A program made the translations under genes and the position numbers. A model generated the notes under the pieces. It was not told the DNA's origin. It ran no database searches and worked only from the letters and a program-made list of their open reading frames with translations. DNA of 64,000 bases from Epiperipatus broadwayi (lineage: Eukaryota; Onychophora; Udeonychophora; Euonychophora; Peripatidae): assembly GCA_028023455.1 (NCBI GenBank), contig JAQFVV010012531.1:2232001-2296000 (forward strand), in the 5' to 3' direction. Position 1 is the first letter of the stretch. The number at the start of each line of letters is the position of its first letter. Of this stretch, positions 13,601 to 25,600 are shown in pieces.

Positions 13601-16600
13601 ATGTTTTTTCTTTTTTAAAAAAGTAATTTTTACGACTTCTTTTTTATTGCAATCTTTCAAAACTGCTAAAAATCGGTCTGGCAGTATTTCTTTCTGAACT
13701 TCGTTATTTTGAAAAGTGATTGTTTGTAAAACTTTTAAAATAATACAAATTACATTTCGGTTTATAAATCTTTCAATTACTATTTCACAAACATGGTATT
13801 TTAAAAAGGTAAATTTGCGTTTTGTTATATGGAAACAATAATTCGAATTTATAAACCATTCAAATTTTACTATCTTTGCTAAAAAATAAATTTATTAAAA
13901 TTAATATGTGTGCAAGCAATAAAACATCAAACAGATTAGAGAGTACGACCCCTATAACATTGTAATAAGTTTGGAAAAGTAAGATATTATACAGACTCAG
14001 GAAAAAAAAAAGATTTAAATAGTTCTGGTTTATATATTGATCACACCTTCATATTACACGCTATGTATTTTTTAAGAACGTGCATATAAAACCCAATTAG
14101 CAAGAGAGTGTAAATATCGCTTCTAAATGGTACCGTTTTTACGTGCGTAGCATGGAGAAACAGCGCCACCTAGTGGTCTAGATTGCTGGGTAGTTGCTGT
14201 TTAGCAGACTATGTAAGCTGGGTCGGTTTACCTATGGCTATCAGTGCCACCAAGCTGGCAGTAGTGCTGGCAGCTACTTGGCATAATGTTCCTGCGCGTA
14301 CACATAGTGAACAGCGCCATCTAGCGTCTGGAACTTGCATCATCTGCTTTTGGCCTCCTACTCTGAATATTTCTGCTACTTTTGCAGAAATGACATCTCT
14401 AGCAGTGGCAGGACAGTATTTCCCCAAGTACCAAAAAGGGTTCCAGCAATAAAATAAATCATAGAGACAATTCCTTGAGAAGTCATGTGACATTCAAGTG
14501 ATAGAAACATAATTCAATTCTATTCTAGAGCCAATTCATTAATCCAGCAATTATATTGATTTTTTAAAATTACTCAAATTAATAATATAAGATTAAAGTG
14601 GCAAGTTGGAAATTGTAAGTCCATTTAACTGACAAAATTGAATTTTTTATTTCTACTTTCAATAACTGGGAATCTGTTTCTTCATTTCTATTATTTCTGC
14701 CCTCTGCTTATTATTTGTAGTGATGATTTCTAATCAAAAATAAACATTCCCATGCACTGACTGTTCGTTTTATTATTCTATTGATTTTTAATCCAATTAT
14801 TGGCCTAGATATTTTTAATTGCAGCATATACATTTTAAATAATAGGTGCATATTAATTACAAGAATTTTGCTATCTCAAAGAATACATTTTGTAGAAATG
14901 AATGGCCAAGAAGCAATGCAAATGAAAAAAGTTGAGATACAAGTTGAGTGTGAGATTTAGTTTAGTTAGATTTAGTTTTAAATGCAAGCAACTGTATAAA
15001 AACCACAAAAAACATACTACATATCAGACTTGTTAACTGCAGGTAGTTAGCATATATGTCAGTTATTCTCAAAAATGGGATTCAAATCAGAGTAAGAAAT
15101 TCTCTCAAAAATGCTTAAAAGATATAATAATTTGCTTGTGAATTAAAAAAAAAAAATCAATATATTTGAAGTTATACAGAATACATTTCAATATTCTAAC
15201 ATCTTTTTCTTAACTATTTATCTTTTTATGATAATTTCTTTTGGGTTACAATAAACTCATTTAAAGTTGTAATTATAAATTTTATTAAACACTCACTATT
15301 ATTTCAGTAATAGTTTTAACAAGGCTGTAAACCTTAGCAATGAGCGTCTGAAAAAATCGTCACTAGGGACCTCTGTAGGTCTTTAAAACACATGCTTTCT
15401 TCATAGCGTAAGCATGTGTTTTAAAGACCTACAGAGGTCCCTAGTGACGATTTTTTCAGACGCTCATTGCTAAGGTTTACAGCCTTGTTAAAACTATTAA
15501 TAAACTCATTGCAGAATAAAGGTTTCTGAGTTTATTCCAGTATTTGGTTCAGTAGCTTCACTTCACTTCAATCCTGAAAAATTTCTCATTCATTCACAGA
15601 ATATCACAACATCATGTATCTTTGGTATCTATTTTTTAACGTATATTTTTAAAAGTGATTCTTATCATTCTACTCCAAACCCTCGAGTAATTAATGGATA
15701 CTAAATCATAGTATTGTATATACACCCCCAAATTGTTTTCTGGCTTTTGTATCTATTAGTTAAGATTTAGGATACAAAACCAGAAATTATGCTCTTATAC
15801 ATCTAGCAATATAATTGCTTTATACTATTACAATAATAGCTTGAAATTTAAATAACAAGATGATTTTGAATTCATGCCAACTCTTTTATATATAAATGAA
15901 ACAGTAATCACAATGACAAAACCAAACACCAATCTGGGGAACTAGATAAAATAGTATTGCCATCTAGCATCCAATTTGTCAAGCTAACAGTAAATAGCTC
16001 TGGAATAAAATGAAAACTGTTCTTGAAAGCATATGTTATGAATAAGTAGAAAAAGTCCCAGCCAGAGGATGGAAAGATTTGTAATTAAAAAAAAAACTGA
16101 GATCATTAAAATATCTGTTTACTTATATTAGATCTATATAATTATGCAAACCTGCTGGTTTTGACTCAAAAATTGAAGGTTTTTGAATTTCAGGGTAATA
16201 AAACTTGGTAATATAATGGGAATTGTATGAGGCTGCTAGAGGAAAAAATCATATGACCAGTCTAGATAGATGTGATAGCACTGTCACCTAACATCTACTG
16301 AATACTCAAATTTGCAATAGCTTGCCATGGAATACAATGAAAAAAAAATACCTTTGAATTTATATTTATATAACATATAATTTCTTTCTAAATCTGTTAC
16401 AGTTAGAAAAATATAAATTATCTATTAATTACCAACATACCTTTCCCACAATTCTTTGAACCATAAGCTGATGAGATGAGTACAGATGCCACTGAACGAG
16501 AATCAACAACCATGCTACTGACAAGATGAAATGCCAAATCCTGAAGTCCAGTGAACTTTTTGTCAAGAACCTTCTGTGCCCATTCACAAACCAACACCTC

Positions 16601-19600
16601 AGCAGCAGATAAAAGTTCTTCATCACGCTCAACGTTTTCAAACTAAAAAAAAAAAAAAAATGAAATGCAACTGATAAGTAACATCATGGTATATAATAAT
16701 TATATTAATATTATTAATCAGAACATTTAGTTGCCCTCTATCAGGTTCACTGTGAAAATAAGATGGTACCTATAATAATCAAATTTTGAACTGCAAATTA
16801 TGAAATTACCCCATCCATAGAATAAGTTTCAAAGTCTTTCACAATTGTGCTAATTCTTAAGTATACCAGCCACAATCAGAATAAACTTAAATCTTATATA
16901 TATTAATATTTTTTTGTGTTCATAATTATTAAATGTAATATTTTTTACAGTGTAAGCATCAAATTATGTAATTGATAAATTTATATTAAATATGCTAATA
17001 TTTAATTTTCATTTTAATTGTAAACCAACTAAGATAGATTATATAATAAACAACATATTTATAAAATGATTACAGAATATTCAACTGGTAAAAATGAATA
17101 TATTATATGGTACAGTGGCTTACTGCAATCATAAAGTTGTGAGTGCAAATAAATCTTAAAGAATACTAAACTTACACTAAACACAAAGTTATTAATTTAA
17201 ATTCAAAAGAACAATATAATGCCAAGTACGTTATTCTCTAAAGATTACTGGAGAGGCATTTGCCCCAATGATAATAAGGTGATGAATAAGAATTATATAC
17301 AATTAAAGAACAAGAAAATAAATTAACCCCTGTAATTACAACATTATGCTTTAAAAGATTAATTGTTGTCAAATGAAATGGTGAGACGTGAAATCAAATT
17401 TACAATGGAATTGTTAAAAATATTTTAAAATAAACAAGTAAAAAAATAAAAAAATAGTTAGTAAAGCTACATATTAATTTGTAATTATATATTGGACTAT
17501 TTCCATTATCTAGAATTATAAAAATTCAAACTTTACTTAACATTTTAAATACGTTGAACTGTTAGTACATGAGACAATGTTTCAAATAGTATTATTCTTA
17601 TCTTTTTTTAGGTATTGTTGGGGCCTGACCAGTGACCATGAATACTGAATTTTAAGTGATGTACTAACCAAGTAAGTTTTTCTGTCCAAGGCAATAAGCA
17701 GTAGAAATTTGATATTCTTATCTATAAGGATTCTCCTGATTTCTCTCTTTTTTAAGATAAAGTTAATGAGTGGTTTCCAAACATTATGAATTATCGCTCT
17801 AGATTTGACTTATGGAATTATTTGCCATTGTCATGTGAACAACTTTTTACTTTTTGCCCAACATTATCATCTTTTCCCAATTGAATATAAAAAAGTTCAT
17901 TGGGATATGCATAATCTGATATTTTATAATCAAATCTTTTTTCCTTCTTAATCATTACTTTGTTTTTAATAGTTTTTCAATGATATGGCTCGTTTCACCA
18001 AAATAACTCCTTCAAAATCCCCAAAGTAATGACTGATTACGAAGTAAAAAAGAAATTTATCTAAAATAGCAGATCATGCATATACCAATGAATGTATGTT
18101 CATTTGGGGAAGAACAAGAATATTGGGCAAAAGGAAAAAAATAAAAAGAAAATTTAAAAAAGTATGACAATGACAATCCCATAAGTCAACTTAGTATGAT
18201 AATTCATGTTGTTTGAAAATCATTCATTAAGAAAAAAAGAGAGGCATACATATATAAGTATTTTTACTGAGTGTTGCCTTTGGCAGAATAGTCTAGTCGA
18301 TTAGAGCGTCACATTAAATTCAGTATTTCATGAATCAAAAAATCAAAGATTTGATTTGCTTGCTAATACTGTCACCAGAAAAAAAAAAGAACTAAAACCA
18401 CCCAAAATATTACATTATGTACTATTACTAACAATTGAATGTATTTGTAAAGTTAATAGTTTGAATTTTTCTAATGACATTTAACAATTAATTCTAGATA
18501 TGAAAATAGTTCAGCATACAATTGCAAATAAAATGTCATCTTAGCAAACTTTTACATGCATTATATACAAGTTGTTCAAATAATAGGAATATATAGTACA
18601 TAGATAAGTGAAATAATAATGAAAAAGAGATATAAGCATTTAGGGAAGATAAAAAAAAAGATATTAGTAATTACAAACTTATTAATCCAGTTCTATCAGT
18701 TTCATACAAAATCTTTACAACAGAGAAAATGAGACTCAAATCAATTAAAAAACAAATTCAATAATCCAGCACTTTCAAATATCCCATGACTAGCTCAAAC
18801 TCTGTCTCAGGGTCCAGCATATTTATTTAACATATAAAGTAGCTTATACAATAATTGACTAGTGACACAGTGACAAGAGAGAAAGAGAATATAGACAAAA
18901 TAACAATTAAGGCAAACATTAATATTTAATTAAACATACACATATCTAATATAATACAATAATATTGAAATTTACATATAAAATCATATAAGTAATTACA
19001 CAGGCTAAATTATGATAGTCCTTTGATAATTAAAGTTCATTCATTTAAATATAAAGTGTCTATAGACGGTGATAAAGTATCTTTACCTAGGTTTTCATTT
19101 GTATGTATTTTCCAATCGGTTGGCTTTCTGGTTCTCCATCGAGAGAGAATAGCGGTAACATTTATTTTATGATTATGACATCAGTTTCCAGCATTTGTTC
19201 AAGGCAGAATAGTTGAATTGCGGCAGTTTGGAGCATGAAGCCCTGTCAGACACATCCATGGGTTATGCAGCTTCTCCATTAATGTTGACTGCAGCAGTAA
19301 TTGACTGGCTTACTACTGCATTCTGAATATCTGGATCTCTGAATGTTTAGATTCTGCATTCTTGTCCTACATTCGGTCCGAACTGATGAATGATCTAGCA
19401 AATTGCAGCCCTATATCACAAACCAGACTGAAGAACAATAGAGTGGCTTTATATACTTTTCTTTTCTCTCCTATTGTTTCAATCTCTTATCATTATTTTT
19501 AATTTAGATCTTAACTTGAAATGTCTTTTAATCAATTTTACATTTTTGGTTATCTTAATCCTTTGCTCAGATTCATCTAAGCAATCTCGATAAGATACTT

Positions 19601-22600
19601 TACAGTTTTTTAATTAATTCAACTACTGATTTTAATTTTATTATCAATGTGAAATCTTATAAACTAATTACACACATTTTTCCACAGTTTTCTTTTATAA
19701 ACATTTTATTTTTACAGACTAAATTTTATTCTAAATTTTACATATTTATTTAGCTTTTACTTTATAAATCCTCCTCTTTTTAAAAAGAGAGAGAGAGAAA
19801 GAGAAAAGTTTTAACTGTTCTTTAATTCTATTATACATTTCTCTCCTCTCCTGCTAAAAAGTCTTATTATAAAATAAAAAATATGAAGCAGTATTTTTTA
19901 TTTTTTGTTTAAAAAAAAATCTTTAAATTAATTTTTTTAGTAAAAATTACAGACTTCTACCACTGTTTAATAGTGGTACAATATATATATAGAGAGAGAT
20001 TATGACGAGGTATTTGATTGAATAAACATTTCAGTAGTGATTAAAACTTTGGACCATCGAGACATAGACTCAGAATTTTGAATATTTATCAAAATACAAT
20101 GGCAGTAATTAGATTACATGTTGATACTAAGAAAATTAACATTAATAAGTGTGATTCTTGAGAATTAAAACAGGAAGCTAAAGGAATAAAAATAGGTGGA
20201 ACTTATTTAATTTCTCTAGATTTTGAAGACTTCAGGAAAGTAGCACAAAGGATAAATGTTATAAAGATAAAAAATAATATGCAATAGCTCTTCAAAAAAG
20301 AGAAAAATAAAAATTGACAGTAATGAATTAGAAGTTAAAAACTTTATTAAATTATTAATATGGATAAAAACAATGGATAAAACTAGTCATAGAATTAAAC
20401 TTGAATGAAGTGCTTTTGATAGAAATAACATTAATATTAATAGAAAATATGACTATGTATTTGAAAAATAAAACTTTTAATATGTATTTCAGTGGTTACT
20501 GTGACATATGGATAGAATAGCAATTTTGGACCTCATGGCTCATGAATCACCAAACTCTACTATTTTTGTGGACCCCTCATGAATGCCTGCGAAATAAATC
20601 ATTAGGCTATTTTTTATCAGTGCTTACTTATAGATTCTTTGATTTTGACTCTTAATAGAAGAACAATACAAAAATTGTGATACCCGATTGAAAAAAAAGA
20701 TAATACATATTTGAGAATACAAATTGGCACATCATTATCAATGAGAATGAAGCTGAACATGGGTAACTTCAATTTAAAATAGATTTCATTAGATTTCCAG
20801 AAAAAGATACAAATAGATTAGGAAGTTTGTTAGAATGCTATGGAGATAAGAAGCTATGGATGAGACAAACTTTGTCTAAAAGTCATACAGAGCAACAGAA
20901 AATTGCTTTATTTTTCTTATCTGCTCAATTGTATTAATGGTGCAGTTGTCAATCTCCAAAGCTAAGATTTATTTTTGCTTTCTTGAAATTAAAAATATTC
21001 TATCTTATACAATAAACATTATTTATCAATAGATATGCCCTGAGGAATAAAACATATATTTTTCTCATTTCTGTCATGTATTTTATTCAAAATGTATTGC
21101 ATTTGCAATGTCTTATAGAAAAAACAGTGCAGTCATCATTACAAATAAATTTCTATCCTTTATTATGTTTAGAAATTTTTAATCTATAATAGATCGATGA
21201 AAGCAGAAAATAATGATGAATTGATTTAAATAGAGATGTTAGTTATTGATTAAATGGTGGTGATAATAAAAGCAGTGATGTCTGTTTTATAAGTGTGATC
21301 TTTTTTGTTTTAATTACTTATTGCAACTTCTTATCTGTGCATCATTCTAAAAATATTGTTCATTCTTACTACTTAAGATTTTTAATCTCTTCCTTTTTTT
21401 TAATTCAGTGTAAATCTAATCCAAGAGATTAATGATTAAAAGCGACATTCAAAGAAACAGAATGAAATAAATTCTATTTGTTAACCAATTTAAAAAAATC
21501 AATTACATAATTTATCAAGACTCTAAACTATGATATCATAGAAAAATTAATTTAAAGGGAAAAATGGCAAGGTAATAGCAAATTAGTAAAAATGTGAACT
21601 TCTTATATTTTATTTGCCTTAGCTCAGTTAATCATTTCATTTGAGTCGATAATTAACTTGACCATAAAATGACTCTTTTTAACAATCTGCCTCTTTTCAT
21701 AAATATTATTTTTTTCGATGGCCCTGAATAAACTCAAGTTAAAGTTATGATGAAAAAAAGAAGATAATTTCCAAACCAACAATTTCAAACTGTTGTCAAG
21801 GCAACCTCCTTTTAACAATAAAAGTACAATTATATATATATAAGTGTAGTTTATCTTAAAACCATTTATACAATGCACAAATTCATGAATACTGTTTCAA
21901 TATCAAAGCATAAGGTGGGACCATTAATTTAAGGTGATTAGTACTTTTAAAAAAAACTTTGTAATGTAACAGTTAGCATATCTTGATTGAAATCCGAGAT
22001 ATTAATTAGTACTTTTAAAAGAACTTCTTAGTGTAAAAGTGAATCTATTTTAATTTAAACTTGAGATTCAAATCTCATTTTCAAGAGGCAAGAAATTTCC
22101 TTACAAGATTTTTTTCAGAAGCCCATAAACAATATATAAGGCCATCCATTAGTGAATAGTAAATGGCTATCTGACTATTCTTGTCTGGCAAATAAAAATT
22201 CCACATTAATCTGCACTGATCAGATGAGCACTGATGTGCTGACCAAAAATGTAATTAAAATATGATGCAGCATGGTGAGGAAGGAGTCTCATTCCTGTGG
22301 GCACTGAACCTGTTTTAAATTGTAAAGCCTATTCATTTGTCTAATCTATCAAGAATTTCTGAATCTCATTGTTTTCTAATATTAACTTTGAATAAGCTCA
22401 GATAATTTTGACAAAAATATGAATGAACTTGATTTAAAATCGTACAGTTTTGAACAATTTTACCATTTACATGTTATTCATAATAATTGCTTCCATCATA
22501 AAAATGAATGATAAAAAATCAAACTGCTCTTTAATTGATTCTTACTTGAGGAATATGCAATTTTTTTTATCAAACCAATTGAATAAAATCCACATGGTTT

Positions 22601-25600
22601 TTCTTAACAATTAACCAGCTAATGACTAAAATAAGCAACTAATATAATTAAATGAGTAATTAATAAAATATTTCACCATTTGGGAGCTGCATCATATTCA
22701 AATATCAGAAGTGACAAAGATGAATTTGTGATTCAGAGATCTTTGGATCTTTGTCCACCATTCTGCTCCTGCACTAAATTACAAAAAAATTTAATTATAA
22801 AGGATTTGAACCTAGACTTTCAAAACCCTGTTAACTATATCATATAACCAATACACAGACCACACACATGTGAAAAAGATAAATTTATCTCCAACACATG
22901 TATTTAATACTGAATCAGTACTCATCAGTTAATTCAGATCATCATCTCCCACACACATATATAATCAATGTTCAGTTTATATTAATATAGAAAAACTTCA
23001 AACTTTAATGTATAGCTTAAAATATATATATATACTTGTATTCAAACATTAAAGAACATTTAAATAAATTATTTCATAAAATAAATCTAGAAGAAAATAA
23101 CTTACCCTAGCAATTTCTTCTTCTGTAAGTTGTAAAGACGGTAGTGTCGGTGCTAAGGCCTGAAACCTCTTTTTCAATCCACTGTAACAATATCTTAATA
23201 ATGTTAAAGAATAATCCAAATAAGTGATTAAATCGTACTGATAGAGATGAAAGAGCGGAAGACAGAATAAGTAAATTTTAAATATTTTTTGTATTTTGAT
23301 GGCCCCAAGCTTAAGCATATTATGTACAAATAATTATAGTAAAATCATTAAAAAACTTTTCAAATTATATGCTTTTATTATAATTTATTCAATTATTCTA
23401 GACAGTTATCTTCAATCTGCATAATAAGAAAGAGAAGAGAATATAATTTAAATAAAACTTTTAATATGTGTAAGTAAAATATAGTATCATTAATTTGCCT
23501 TCCAAATAGTTGGGCAACTTCTGCCATCTAAACCGAATTAAATTTTTCATAAGCACTGCTATGTATTATCATAGAAAAAGTTATAATTTATTTAAAAAAA
23601 TATTTTTTTATTTAATCTTAATGCAAATGTACTTTAAAATAAAATAGAAATCATACACACATTTAATGTGACACTAATTATAATACAGACACAGACAAAA
23701 GCCAGAAACTAGTGGGAAGATATTATGATACTGTACACCATCTGCTGCCATTGATTACTCACAATAGATGGCTTTAGAGCATTTTGAAAAAATGATGATC
23801 AATAAGTGGGCAGGGTTTATCTATACCTTGTAGCCTAATTAATATTGAGGGTAGAATATAAGATGATGAATGAAAGAAGCAATATGCTACTCAAGAAAAC
23901 AAAAGGAAATCAGATGGAAGATATAATGAAATAAATTTTGTTTAGTTATGATTAAATCTCATAACATCTTTTTCCATTTACATTTACCATATGCTTTCAG
24001 AAGCAATTCTTTTCACTCGTCTCCAAATCCACTTATTTTAGCTTTGAGGAATTAATGGATGTTAGGTGATAGCGCTATTATATTCATACATCCTAGACTA
24101 ATTTCTACAATTAGCTTGCTATAGAAATATACTGCTAAGCTAGCTTGGGTTTGTTGAACTACAGCTAATCACTTGACAGTACAAATAAGTTATACGTGAT
24201 CTGGATATATAATAAATGCGTTAATTACACTTTAAATTCAAAGTTCTCACCAATAAAGATAATACCTGATTCAGCTTTTAAGGCAAACTTAAAAGATAAA
24301 AATCATCAAATAGCAACAGAGATGAAGAGTTGTAATGATAATTCATTATCATCATCACCATCAATCCAATGCATGATTAAGGTCTCTCCAAGTTCAATCC
24401 ATCTTTTCCTATCTTTAGCTTCTCTACAATCAACTAAAAACAATGATGTAGGGAGAAAAAAACAACAACTTACATATTACTATGCACTATAAATGCATAT
24501 TCATCATTCTAATAAAACTTTTAGAAAATTTGTATATTATTATCAATTTTAATTTCAACCAAAGCAAAAATTGAAAGGTATATCTTCTTTAAAAAAAGTT
24601 CACCTTGTGAATTTTCTAATATGTTTAAGGAAGTAAAAAGAAAAAAAAATCTTGTTTGAGTTTATAACACATTTTAAATAACAAATACTCTATGAAGATT
24701 TCTATGACCTTTTTCTCCTGCGCCCATTCTCGGCTGATATAATCTCAGAATTTAACAGATTCTAAAAAGACAAAAAGTATGATTATATAAACATCTGATC
24801 ACATCTGAAGATCTTTTTTAAGAATGATAAGGTCTTGGATTTTGAAATAGTATGATTTGTGAGAGGCTATCTTTAAATGGAGCTATAGAAAGAGTTGATA
24901 GAATATTTGGTTTCATAAAAGAAATTTGTGTTGATATTTTCTTCTATGACGTCAAGATTATACTCATAAGTTTGACTGTGTCACCAGAATGAATTGCTAA
25001 AGTGATAAAAAAAATAGGACCTAATCTTTAAATTTTATGAAATCTTAGCATAATATGGAATGTAGATATAGCACTCTCATCTAATAAATTCTGATTATTC
25101 AGGCTTATACTATATGGAGCTGGAATAAAATATATTCAATAAATTATTGTTCCTAAAAGTTTATGTCAAATGTAAGCAGAGAAAATTATATAATGTTTTA
25201 TTAATATGATCATGTGAAAAAAAAAAAGACTCAAAGAAAGAGATTATCAGACTGACCAAAAAAACATGGAAGGAGGGCTCATAAAAAGTGTGGCAAATTA
25301 AAAAATGAATTAACTAGAAAGTTTGTAAGAAGAAAATCCATAGTGTAATATTCTCAGTCTACTAATGTATTATGGCAAAAAATTAAATAAATTTAAATGA
25401 CATGGATTTGATAAAGAGCTTCTTTGATTCCATCTAACGCAACATTAAAAAGCTAAAGATATAAACTGAGATGCAATTATATTATAATCAGCTGCTATGA
25501 CAACACAATAGTTAATTGATTACAAGAAAAAACAATAATGTTTTTGTATCAATGAATATCTAAGTATCAATAACTTCTTACTTAAATATATATTCAACCA

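Larger units (their letters stand above)
4675..16440 (-). other. RFX7-like intron, 11.8 kb
   Basis: The donor is GTATGT at 16440-16435 and the acceptor tttcag at 4680-4675. The intron is AT-rich and packed with repeats: a tRNA-like SINE fragment near 4.9 kb, two copies of a SINE-like repeat at 6.0 and 6.7 kb, LINE copies at 6.8 and 9.2 kb, MITE fragments at 11.6 and 12.2 kb, a fold-back element at 13.1-14.4 kb and a perfect hairpin at 15.3 kb. I see no host exon in it. Confidence 0.85.
16643..23105 (-). other. RFX7-like intron, 6.5 kb
   Basis: The donor GTAAGT lies just below 23106 and the acceptor ttag at 16646. It contains a repeat at 17.5 kb shared with 29.6 kb, a SINE-like head at 18.3 kb, a promoter-like block at 19.1-19.5 kb, a fragment of the 34-kb repeat family at 21.7 kb and a SINE-like copy at 22.7 kb. 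The parts between (for example 19.8-21.7 kb) are AT-rich with nothing recognisable. Confidence 0.8.

Noticed and set aside
20040-20935. Possible further retroelement remnant
   Set aside because: Short stretches look protein-like ([17 protein letters not shown]), but I could not order any recognised reverse transcriptase or endonuclease motif, so it is left unannotated.
24196-24492. 98-codon frame on the plus strand
   Set aside because: Asn/Lys/Ser composition as expected for random AT-rich sequence; no domain, no homologous copy and no splice context.
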